12,796 bases of DNA, taken from positions 1 to 12,796 of the forward strand of contig JAWXBO010000073.1 in assembly GCA_034440175.1 (NCBI GenBank), in the 5' to 3' direction. Below are positions 7,668 to 12,796 of this stretch, piece after piece. This DNA is from SZUA-430 sp034440175. Its GTDB lineage: Bacteria; Pseudomonadota; Alphaproteobacteria; Micropepsales; Micropepsaceae. Made by a program: the position numbers and the translations under genes. How positions within the stretch are numbered: position 1 is the stretch's first letter; the number at the start of each line of letters is the position of its first letter. The notes under the pieces are model-generated. The model saw only the letters and a program-made list of their open reading frames with translations. It made no database searches and was not told the DNA's origin.

Positions 7668-8567
7668 TCACTCCGCGCGCGGGTTGTAGGCATGGCGCTC
7701 GCGCCAGCCGTTCATAAATGTCTCAAGCTCGTCGTCGATCACCTTCGGCATCACGATCCGTAGCCGGATCAGCTGATCGCCAACGCCGCCGCGCTTGCCT
7801 TTCAATCCTTTACCTTTGAGGCGTAGCGTTTGCCCGCTCGACGCACCTTTGGGGATCGTCACCATGACGCGGCCTGAAATCGCCGGGACCTCTACCTTCG
7901 CTCCCAGAATAGCCTCGTCGATGGTGATGAGAAGTTCACTCGCCACATCGTCGCCCTGGCGCTCGAACGCTGCATGCGGCCGCACATGGATCTCGATCAA
8001 GGCATCGCCCACGGGTCCGGACCCACGCCCGGGATGCCCAAGTCCTTTCAGCCGCAACGTCTGTCCGTCGGTCACGCCCTGCGGAATTGTCACACCGAGC
8101 TGCTTGCCGTCGGGCAAGGTGATGCGTTGCTGCCCGCCGAGTGCCGCCGTCAGGAAATCGACCTCCAGGCGGTAATGCACATTGCGCCCGCGCAAATTCG
8201 CGCCGGCGGCAGAAGCATGGCCGAACAAATCGGAAAATAAATCCGACGCGTCGCCCAAATCTTCGAAGCCCGCGTTCGATTGATAGTGCCGCGCGCCACC
8301 CTGATTGGCGTATTCGCGATAGAAACGAGGCTCCGGCCGTTCCTGGCCAGCGGCGTCGATCTCGCCCTTGTCGAATTTAGTACGTTTGGCCTCGTCGCCG
8401 ACAATGTCGTAAGCCGACGCCACGTCCTTGAAGCGGTCGGCCGCCTTGCTATCGCCTGGGTGCAAGTCCGGGTGCAGCTGTTTCACCAGCTTGCGGTACG
8501 CCTTTTTGATATCGGCAGCCGGGGCCGTCTTGGCGACGCCCAGCACTTCGTATGGATCGCCAGCCAA
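7668..8567 (-). CDS. cbpA: DnaJ-like co-chaperone CbpA
   Basis: This 299-residue protein has an N-terminal J domain (about 4-68) with the HPD triad at 32-34, which is needed to stimulate DnaK ATPase. A short glycine-poor linker contains FEDLGDASDLFSDLFG. Two C-terminal beta domains (about 125-290) carry TIPQGVTDGQTLRLKG and TIPKGASSGQTLRLKG. There is no zinc-finger domain, which fits CbpA rather than DnaJ. No ATG stands at the usual position. I chose TTG 8567-8565, which gives MAGDPYEVLGV at the J domain start and has AAGGGA about ten bases upstream. An ATG at 8639 with AGGA would add 24 residues of AT-rich, non-family sequence. It is followed immediately by cbpM. A weak FNR-like site at 8648-8661 lies in the divergent region upstream. 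Confidence 0.9.
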   Translation of the reverse strand: MAGDPYEVLGVAKTAPAADIKKAYRKLVKQLHPDLHPGDSKAADRFKDVASAYDIVGDEAKRTKFDKGEIDAAGQERPEPRFYREYANQGGARHYQSNAGFEDLGDASDLFSDLFGHASAAGANLRGRNVHYRLEVDFLTAALGGQQRITLPDGKQLGVTIPQGVTDGQTLRLKGLGHPGRGSGPVGDALIEIHVRPHAAFERQGDDVASELLITIDEAILGAKVEVPAISGRVMVTIPKGASSGQTLRLKGKGLKGKRGGVGDQLIRLRIVMPKVIDDELETFMNGWRERHAYNPRAE

Positions 8568-8647
8568 ATTTTTTCGTCCCTTGGTCTTGTCCTGCACGCA
8601 CAAAATATCGAACTGGACGCAAATTAGCCACTGCCGCATCGCGAGTC

Positions 8648-8661
8648 CTGATCGTCGTCAA
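8648..8661 (-). promoter_or_regulatory. Weak FNR-like palindrome between cbpA and the secreted protein gene
   Basis: On the minus strand TTGACGACGATCAG matches eight of ten positions of TTGAT-N4-ATCAA. It lies in the 143-base divergent region, 87 bases from the cbpA TTG start and 56 bases from the secreted protein ATG. It could serve either gene or be chance. Confidence 0.25.
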
Positions 8662-8710
8662 GAATCCGCCGCACTTTCCGCTTAGCCTGTTGCCAGCAGA
8701 GGAGTCGACC

Positions 8711-9463
8711 ATGACGATTCAGCCGTCCGCGGGCGCCGGGCGAACCGCCCTTGTTTTCTTGAGTTTGATTCTAAGCTCTGCCTCTCATGCCGACGGCACA
8801 AAAGCCTTCGTCGCACGGCCAAAACTCGGCTCCGCAACGCTTGAGCTTCCCGCGTCGATCACTTGGCAGGCCAGAGCCAACGCGCAAGGTTTGCATGTAG
8901 TCACGCTGAACGCCCTCATCGACCTGACATCGACGCTCAAAAACATAAAGTCGTTATCTGCCAAGGCGCTCGACCGCGCGCCCCCTTGCGGCGATGCCAT
9001 AAAAATCCTTAACGCTGCGGCGAAATTGACCGGTGCTACGACCCTCAGATACGACCTTCGCTTCCGGTTTGTGAGGCTTGTCTGCGCGGGCACGCTCCCT
9101 CTCGAGCTGCCGGCTGACGTCGATTGCGCAGCCAGGATCGCCTTATTGGCCGCCCGCTCCATCATCACGGTGGATGTTCGAGGCGCGGCCAATCCGCCTT
9201 GCAAGATCGTCGGCGCCTACCAGCTGGTCAGCGATGCGGTCTATTCAATGGTTGGAGTCGATGTCTTTCAGAAGCACATGATCGACCTGAGCAAACAGCT
9301 TCCGCCGGAATTCCGCGGCGTGACAATCAACATCCGCTCCCTCGCGTTTGATTTGCCGCCCGCACCCGCCCGGTTGCGCGTCAGCGGTGAGAGCATCATG
9401 TCGAAGGCGCAATACGCCGAATTTACGGCCAGACTCGACGCTGTTGCTCCATCGACCCATTGA
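8711..9463 (+). CDS. Secreted protein of unknown function with four cysteines
   Basis: This 250-residue protein starts at ATG 8711 with a strong AGGAG six bases upstream. Residues 1-27 form a signal peptide: a hydrophobic core TALVFLSLILSS and a cleavage site Ser-His-Ala before D28. The mature part has four cysteines (C93, C125, C139, C164), which would allow two disulfides in the periplasm. It has a basic, aromatic strand RYDLRFRFVRLVCAG at about 113-127 and a proline-rich stretch (FDLPPAPARL) near the C-terminus. I do not recognise a family. It is divergent from cbpA, with 143 bases between starts. It is the only clearly exported soluble protein here. The gene's last bases overlap, on the opposite strand, a weak membrane-protein-like reading frame (9460-9621). 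Confidence 0.78.
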   Translation: MTIQPSAGAGRTALVFLSLILSSASHADGTKAFVARPKLGSATLELPASITWQARANAQGLHVVTLNALIDLTSTLKNIKSLSAKALDRAPPCGDAIKILNAAAKLTGATTLRYDLRFRFVRLVCAGTLPLELPADVDCAARIALLAARSIITVDVRGAANPPCKIVGAYQLVSDAVYSMVGVDVFQKHMIDLSKQLPPEFRGVTINIRSLAFDLPPAPARLRVSGESIMSKAQYAEFTARLDAVAPSTH

Positions 9464-9621
9464 TCGGGGCTTGGCCGTGCTACAAGGATAATGATGACGA
9501 CGCTCGCCGCAGCGGCAAAGAAACGCCAGACCGAAATGAAGGCGCTCTCATAGAAAATGACCGACGTGACATAACCGGTGAGGACGACGAGCCCAAGCAG
9601 CGCTACCGCGCGGCGCAACGG
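9460..9621 (-). other. Membrane-protein-like remnant downstream of truncated HPF gene
   Basis: On the minus strand the sequence directly after the HPF break reads RRAVALLGLVVLTGYVTSV and then FISVWRFFAAAASVVIIIL, two convincing hydrophobic helices. There is no plausible start codon with a ribosome binding site; a TTG at about 9621 is possible but unsupported. Past 9460 the same frame continues to 9268 antisense to the secreted protein gene, where it loses membrane character. I read this as the 3' part of a deleted membrane protein gene fused to the HPF remnant, but chance hydrophobicity opposite non-coding DNA cannot be excluded. Nothing else is seen between 9464 and 9602. Confidence 0.35.
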
Positions 9622-9839
9622 CTGACCACGACTTCGCCGTGACCCGGCGCCTGGAGGACGACGAGCACATCGAAGAGCGCCCCTTGGCGATGGCGCATGC
9701 CGGGGTTCGCGCCGCTGTCGCGGCATGAGGTGACGCGCGGGTGGAACCGCTCGAGCACACCGGCCGCCCTGTTGACTTCCTCGCGCACGACTTCGGCCTG
9801 AGGCACCCTCTTCAGTACGACTTGAACCGGCACTTCCAT
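9603..9839 (-). pseudogene. HPF/RaiA-family ribosome hibernation factor, C-terminally truncated
   Basis: From ATG 9839, with GGGAG seven bases upstream, 78 codons encode MEVPVQVVLKRVPQAE, VLERFHPRVTSC, HRQGALFDVLVVL and GHGEVVVSR. These blocks match the short HPF/RaiA-type proteins (about 105-115 residues) that bind the ribosome and stabilise hibernating particles. The conserved strand after TSC, usually VVVEAPH-like, has become DSGANPG here. After EVVVSR the expected helix (AHEDVYVAIRDAF-type in relatives) is missing, and the frame closes after CAAR at TAG 9603-9605, where the membrane-protein-like sequence begins. A 3' deletion is the simplest reading, so activity is doubtful. It lies 53 bases downstream of the phosphoribosyltransferase gene on the same strand. 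Confidence 0.72.
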
Positions 9840-9891
9840 GCTGATCTCCCGCAATCTGTAATCCGCTTGCCGCTCATGTCTGGGTCGCTTG

Positions 9892-10581
9892 CTACCCTGG
9901 ACGTCTTTGAACGCGAGTGGCCCCACTGCGAAATGCGTCGATGCTGGCAACGACTTCCCGGTCAGTCAGCTGCCGGAAATCGCCGTAGTAGGAGCCAACG
10001 CCGAGAAACGGCTCACATACATGCGGGCAAACGACTTCGGCTCCTGCCGCTTCGAGCACCGCCACCGCGTCGGGCGGCGCAACCGGCACCGCCACGATCA
10101 CCTGCGTGGCGCCGCGCCGCCGAAGCGCCTTGACAGCAGCTCGCACCGTGGCACCGGTCGCCATGCCGTCGTCGACTATGATCGCTGGACGGCCGGTTGG
10201 CGTCAGGGGCGAGGAAAACGCCTTGCCATAACTTGCCTTGCTGCGCTCAATTTCCTCGAGTTCGCGCTCGATCAGTTCAGCAAGGACGGCTTGAGCGATG
10301 CCCAGCCTGCGTACCAAATCCTCATTGAGGACGATGTCGGGGTCGCCACCATCGACAATGGCACCGATCGCCAACTCGGGCTCAAGCGGCGCTGAAATTT
10401 TGCGTACATAAAGTACGTCGAGCGGCAAGGACAATGCAGTGGCAATCTCGGCCGCGACCGGCACGCCGCCGCGGGGCAAAGCATACACGATTGCGGATTT
10501 GCCGCTCCATTTCAATAGCAGCGGGATCAAAGACCGGCCGGCGTCACGACGGTCAATGAACTTCGAGTGCGCGATGACCAT
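9892..10581 (-). CDS. Phosphoribosyltransferase (type I PRTase fold)
   Basis: This 229-residue protein carries the PRPP-binding signature IIVDDGMATGAT at 134-145, with D137-D138 followed by the T/G-rich loop. It also has the early loop ALPRGGVPVA at 34-43 and KISAPLEPELAIGAI near 61-75, which define the stand-alone phosphoribosyltransferase family common in stress clusters. The substrate base is unknown; the enzyme may not make nucleotides at all. ATG 10581 is three bases after the stop of the DUF3775 gene, so translation is probably coupled; no strong ribosome binding site is seen. The C-terminal tail after about 205 (residues to RVQRRPG) is poorly conserved. By position it shares the FNR/FixK-box promoter at 11013-11026. 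Confidence 0.88.
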   Translation of the reverse strand: MVIAHSKFIDRRDAGRSLIPLLLKWSGKSAIVYALPRGGVPVAAEIATALSLPLDVLYVRKISAPLEPELAIGAIVDGGDPDIVLNEDLVRRLGIAQAVLAELIERELEEIERSKASYGKAFSSPLTPTGRPAIIVDDGMATGATVRAAVKALRRRGATQVIVAVPVAPPDAVAVLEAAGAEVVCPHVCEPFLGVGSYYGDFRQLTDREVVASIDAFRSGATRVQRRPG

Positions 10582-10584
10582 GAT

Positions 10585-10953
10585 TCAGCGCGCCGGCTCT
10601 TCTTGCGGCAGCGGCACGGTGACACCTAATTCCGCGAGCCCCTCCTCAAGAAAGAAACCCAACATCGGGGAGTCAACCAGGTAGCGCACAATGCGTTTGT
10701 TTTTCATTTCTTCCGCCCTGTAAATCGCATCTTGCCAGCTGTCGCGATCAAAAGTTCCCCGCCCCACCCACACCAGTGCCAACACATTCGTCAACTCATC
10801 GTCGCTTAGGCCACTCAGCAGTGCAGCCAGCTCCTCGCCATCAACAACGGTGCTGGCATCCAGGCCGCCGGCATTGGCCAGCATGTCCAATACCCGCGCC
10901 TTCTCAATAATGCAGGCAAGTTCCTGTAGAGGCAGTGGAATGATGTCGCTCAT
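10585..10953 (-). CDS. DUF3775 domain protein
   Basis: This is a 122-residue, acidic, all-helical protein. ATG 10953 has GGAG six bases upstream; an upstream in-frame ATG at 11013 would add 20 residues of cysteine-rich non-family sequence. The pattern ELACIIEKARVLDM, DDELTNVLALVWVGRGTFD and then MLGFFLEEGLAELGV matches DUF3775, whose relatives end with a DYLEEGLAALG-type block. The function of the family is unknown. It leads a two-gene operon with the phosphoribosyltransferase (3-base gap). A nine-of-ten FNR/FixK box at 11013-11026 is centred about 66 bases before the start, consistent with activation from about -41.5 and a short leader. That ties this family here to low oxygen, which is inference. 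Confidence 0.82.
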   Translation of the reverse strand: MSDIIPLPLQELACIIEKARVLDMLANAGGLDASTVVDGEELAALLSGLSDDELTNVLALVWVGRGTFDRDSWQDAIYRAEEMKNKRIVRYLVDSPMLGFFLEEGLAELGVTVPLPQEEPAR

Positions 10954-11012
10954 AATCGCTCCGCAACAGAAGGTCTTTTGAAAACACCTACACCTGCGGC
11001 CAAGATAATCCA

Positions 11013-11026
11013 TTGACGCGTATCAA
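11013..11026 (-). promoter_or_regulatory. FNR/FixK box for DUF3775-phosphoribosyltransferase operon
   Basis: TTGACGCGTATCAA matches nine of ten conserved positions of TTGAT-N4-ATCAA. Its centre lies 66 bases upstream of the DUF3775 start. If the box sits at -41.5 as in class II FNR promoters, transcription would begin near 10978, with TAGGTG as a weak -10 on the minus strand. The non-coding spacer to the divergent gene (10954-11245, 292 bases) holds this box and a second one at 11125-11138, and no gene that I can support. Confidence 0.75.
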
Positions 11027-11124
11027 TGTGCGACGAACGGTCGAAGCGGTCTCACATTTCTGGCGGATTTGACCCGCGTTTAGGCGCAGGAACGGTGCAC
11101 GTGTGATCCTCGCCGGCAAATCGT

Positions 11125-11138
11125 TTGATTTGTATCAA
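11125..11138 (+). promoter_or_regulatory. Perfect FNR/FixK box upstream of small gene
   Basis: TTGATTTGTATCAA is a perfect palindromic match to TTGAT-N4-ATCAA. With the box at -41.5, transcription would start near 11173, and TTATGC at 11160-11165 is where a -10 would fall. It lies about 115 bases upstream of the ATG at 11246, leaving a leader of roughly 70 bases. Confidence 0.85.
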
Positions 11139-11245
11139 TGCCGAGCCAATCTCGACCTGTTATGCGCCTGTTCATCCTTCCTTCCGTCGGCTGCCGGACA
11201 CACTACAGACGGCCAGGTGCTGCAATTGTCAGCAAGGAGTAGCCC

Positions 11246-11491
11246 ATGCCAAACACCAGCTCCGTCACTTCATTCAACATGCTTCCGCCCGCACTTTTGC
11301 GCACAATACACGACGCCTACGACGATGCGGTAGAAGCCGTCGCAGCACGCCAGGGCAACGATCACTGGGTAATGAAAGATTGGATACTTAAGACAATCGC
11401 CCGGCACATTGTAGAGCAAGCAAAACATGGCGAGTGCGATGTCGTTCGACTGCGAGCCAGCGCGCTGACCGCGGTCCATTTCGATTCATAG
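11246..11491 (+). CDS. Small protein of unknown function, probably FixK/FNR-activated
   Basis: This 81-residue protein starts at ATG 11246 with AAGGAG six to seven bases upstream, one of the best ribosome binding sites in the window. The body is amphipathic helical: FNMLPPALLRTIHDAYDDA, then MKDWILKTIARHIVEQA, then DVVRLRASALTAV. It has one cysteine (in HGECDV) and no membrane segment or signal peptide, so it is likely a soluble cytoplasmic protein. I do not recognise a named family. The size and helix pattern recall small hypothetical proteins seen next to stress genes in Hyphomicrobiales. The perfect box at 11125-11138 makes it a likely microaerobic gene. The flavodoxin gene follows 88 bases downstream with its own possible box. 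Confidence 0.78.
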   Translation: MPNTSSVTSFNMLPPALLRTIHDAYDDAVEAVAARQGNDHWVMKDWILKTIARHIVEQAKHGECDVVRLRASALTAVHFDS

Positions 11492-11506
11492 CTCTCAATG
11501 ATGGGC

Positions 11507-11520
11507 ATGACGTGGATCAA
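11507..11520 (+). promoter_or_regulatory. Possible FNR/FixK box upstream of flavodoxin gene
   Basis: ATGACGTGGATCAA matches eight of ten conserved positions, with a perfect right half-site, GGATCAA. It is centred about 66 bases before ATG 11580, the same distance as the DUF3775 box from its gene. The match alone is not significant; the position and the perfect boxes on both sides support it. Confidence 0.5.
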
Positions 11521-11579
11521 ATCATTTGGCCGAAAGCGATGGAAGCTTGCCAAGACTCAATGGCAAAGCGGGCAGCGCG

Positions 11580-12173
11580 ATGAAAGCACTCATTGTTTAC
11601 GGTACGACTGAAGGTCAGACACGCAAAATTGCCGATTTTGTCGCTATCCGGCTACGGAAACTGGGCGACCAGGTCACGTTGGTCGAGGCGGCGGAGGCGC
11701 CGTGGGATTTGCGCCCGAACGAGTACGAAGCCGCGATCCTTGCTGCGTCGCTTCATGCGGGTATCTATCAGAAACCCTTAGTCGGGTTTGCGCGGACGCA
11801 TCATCAACGTTTGTGCCAGATGCCGGCGCTCTTTCTTTCCGTTTCACTGTCTGCAGCCAGCCGCGATCCTGACGACTTGACGAGCACCGCAGCGTGCGCC
11901 GAACGCTTCAAGCAAGAAACGGGATGGACATCGGCGGTGGTGCATCACGTCGCAGGTGCATTCCGGTTCACTGAGTACGATTTTTTCAAGCGCTGGGTGA
12001 TGCGCTTGATTGCCTGGGAAAAAGGCGTAAGTGTCGGCTCGTCGCAGGAACTTGAGCTCACCGACTGGAATGTCCTCGCCGAGATCGCAGACAAATTTCA
12101 CATCAGCGCGGCAACCGCCCAGAAATCACCTTCCGCTTGCGATCACGGCACAAGCAACGCAAAGCTTGATTGA
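11580..12173 (+). CDS. Flavodoxin-domain protein, HemG-like (menaquinone-dependent protoporphyrinogen oxidase type)
   Basis: This 197-residue protein opens MKALIVYGTTEGQTRKIADF, with the FMN phosphate-binding loop TTEGQT of flavodoxins. Later blocks, YEAAILAASLHAGIYQKPL, ALFLSVSLSA and FTEYDFFKRWVMRLIAW, match the long-chain flavodoxins of the HemG type, whose YDF.KR segment lies near the flavin. E. coli HemG (181 residues) oxidises protoporphyrinogen IX using respiratory quinones, which fits haem synthesis without oxygen. However, many relatives in stress clusters are only annotated flavodoxin, so the exact reaction is uncertain. ATG 11580 is preferred because the protein fold begins there; the ribosome binding site is weak. 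An upstream in-frame ATG (11526) would add 18 non-family residues. The last codons overlap the perfect FNR box for the next gene. Confidence 0.85.
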   Translation: MKALIVYGTTEGQTRKIADFVAIRLRKLGDQVTLVEAAEAPWDLRPNEYEAAILAASLHAGIYQKPLVGFARTHHQRLCQMPALFLSVSLSAASRDPDDLTSTAACAERFKQETGWTSAVVHHVAGAFRFTEYDFFKRWVMRLIAWEKGVSVGSSQELELTDWNVLAEIADKFHISAATAQKSPSACDHGTSNAKLD

Positions 12174-12179
12174 GATCAA
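12166..12179 (+). promoter_or_regulatory. Perfect FNR/FixK box overlapping flavodoxin stop, for CBS gene
   Basis: TTGATTGAGATCAA is a perfect match to TTGAT-N4-ATCAA. The stop codon TGA of the flavodoxin gene (12171-12173) lies within its spacer, so the site is shared by coding and control function. Placed at -41.5, it would give a start of transcription near 12214, 20 bases before the CBS gene ATG. The -10 region (12201-12206) is weak. Confidence 0.83.
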
Positions 12180-12233
12180 TGAAAAAAGGGACTGTCAGGC
12201 AACAATCGTTGCCAAACTCAATCGGAGGCAAAC

Positions 12234-12686
12234 ATGAGGCAACTTTCCGACATCATTTTCAACCAGCATCCGCTGATGCTGCCGCGTTCGGCAACTGTCA
12301 AGGAAGCCTGCCAGAAAATGTGCGAGCACCATGTCGGTTCGGTGCTCGTGACCGACAATCGCAACCAGCTCGTTGGGATATTCACGGGCCGGGATGCAGT
12401 CTACCGCGTGCTTGCGGCAGCAAAAAGCGGGGCAGACACGCAGCTCGGAGAGGTCATGACCGAAGCACCAGACACTATGGCACCCGATAAGACCGCCATC
12501 GATGCGCTGCGCGCGATGTGGGAGGGCGGGTTTCGCCACATTCCGGTCGTCAAGGACGGAAAGATTCTTGGCGTTGTCTCGCGCGGAGATTTCAAGGGCG
12601 CGGAGCATGACCGTCTCGACGAAGAGCGCGGGTTGTGGGAACGGGACTGTCAGGAATTTTGTGTGGCGGGTCGGTTGCACATTTGA
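12234..12686 (+). CDS. CBS-pair domain protein, 3' end replaced by IS sequence
   Basis: This 150-residue protein has two CBS motifs forming one Bateman module: about 5-62 (ATVKEACQKMCEHHVGSVLV, then GIFTGRDAVYRVL) and about 71-125 (MTEAPDTMAPDKTAIDAL, then RHIPVVKDGKILGVVSRGDF). Such pairs bind adenosyl ligands and regulate partners; stand-alone versions are common stress proteins. ATG 12234 has GGAGG seven bases upstream. Relatives end shortly after a DRLDEE.GLWER block, seen here at 126-137. In this gene the frame runs 13 codons further (DCQEFCVAGRLHI) into sequence that begins with an IS-end-like GGGACTGTCAGG at 12643. The CBS fold is complete, so it may still work. A perfect FNR/FixK box lies at 12166-12179. 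Confidence 0.88.
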   Translation: MRQLSDIIFNQHPLMLPRSATVKEACQKMCEHHVGSVLVTDNRNQLVGIFTGRDAVYRVLAAAKSGADTQLGEVMTEAPDTMAPDKTAIDALRAMWEGGFRHIPVVKDGKILGVVSRGDFKGAEHDRLDEERGLWERDCQEFCVAGRLHI

Positions 12687-12796
12687 GTTAGGCGGCCTTC
12701 ATTCGATCACCGAACATGACGGCGAATTGCGCTCTGGCTTGATACCATTCGCGTGACGGCATTTTCCAGTCTTTGGAGAATTTGTGCAAGACGAGA
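12643..12796. mobile_element. Right end of an IS256-like insertion sequence, entering the window edge
   Basis: From 12643 the sequence GGGACTGTCAGGAATTTTGT has the look of an IS256-family terminal inverted repeat. Forty-five bases further in is the stop codon of a minus-strand transposase fragment, the normal spacing for such an element. The element entered codon 137 of the CBS gene. The other end, target duplication and copy number lie outside the window. Confidence 0.68.
12688..12796 (-). CDS. IS256-family (Mutator-type) transposase, C-terminal fragment
   Basis: The minus strand from the window edge encodes LHKFSKDWKMPSREWYQAR, then AQFAVMFGDRMKAA and TAA at 12688-12690. The pattern K.W.MP.R.W..A...F...F.DR is the C-terminal signature of IS256-type DDE transposases. 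Only about 35 codons are visible; the catalytic residues lie beyond the edge, so whether the gene is intact cannot be told. The stop is one base from the stop of the CBS gene on the opposite strand. Confidence 0.72.
   Translation of the reverse strand, partial: LVLHKFSKDWKMPSREWYQARAQFAVMFGDRMKAA

Noticed and set aside
8568..8639. ATG 8639 as start of cbpA with an AGGA upstream
   Set aside because: The extra 24 residues are AT-rich in codon use and unlike the family, which begins at the J domain; TTG 8567 with AAGGGA fits better.
9889..10395. Plus-strand open frame of about 168 codons
   Set aside because: It is antisense to the phosphoribosyltransferase, which has a clear PRPP motif.
1..12796. 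CRISPR array, tRNA, rRNA, riboswitch or replication origin
   Set aside because: No regular repeats, cloverleaf-like segments or origin-type repeats were seen by eye on either strand.

Overview
The window is GC-rich and reads as chromosome of an alphaproteobacterium, probably Hyphomicrobiales (Bradyrhizobium/Rhodopseudomonas/methylotroph-like). This rests on a FixK-type regulator with TTGAT-N4-ATCAA boxes, a DUF3775 protein, a host-attachment-family gene, and the overall codon style. The taxonomic call is inference.

Layout. 1-503 (-): 5' part of a universal stress protein with a FixK-like site upstream. 644-1098 (+): host-attachment-family gene broken by an in-frame TAG and a 3' frameshift. 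1141-3168 (+): orphan PAS-PAS hybrid histidine kinase. 3188-3970 (-): TSUP (TauE/SafE-type) permease. 4191-5055 (-): VIT1/CCC1-type transporter gene disrupted by an internal deletion with frameshift. 5070-5603 (-): conserved membrane protein of unknown function. 5669-6388 (-): OmpR-type response regulator. 6575-7321 (+): Crp/Fnr (FixK-like) regulator. 7329-8567 (-): cbpA-cbpM co-chaperone pair. 8711-9463 (+): secreted protein of unknown function. 9460-9839 (-): truncated HPF/RaiA gene running into a membrane-protein-like remnant. 9892-10953 (-): DUF3775 protein followed by a phosphoribosyltransferase. 11246-11491 (+): small unknown protein. 11580-12173 (+): flavodoxin/HemG-like protein. 12234-12686 (+): CBS-pair protein whose 3' end has been overwritten by an IS256-like element that runs off the right edge.

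How it fits together. The gene set (Usp, HPF, CbpA/CbpM, CBS pair, flavodoxin, phosphoribosyltransferase, TSUP) resembles a low-oxygen or stationary-phase survival island. The right end carries two perfect FNR/FixK boxes (11125-11138, 12166-12179) and one nine-of-ten box (11013-11026), each placed as a promoter activator site. Weaker sites precede the flavodoxin and Usp genes. The window also encodes a Crp/Fnr protein whose recognition helix has the E..SR signature expected to read this box, so a locally encoded regulon is plausible.

The island is also decaying: three genes (host attachment, VIT1, HPF) are broken and a fourth (CBS) is altered at its end by an IS. No CRISPR array, tRNA, rRNA or clearly new multi-gene system was seen. 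The most original material is the small FixK-box-driven unknown protein and the DUF3775-phosphoribosyltransferase pair.
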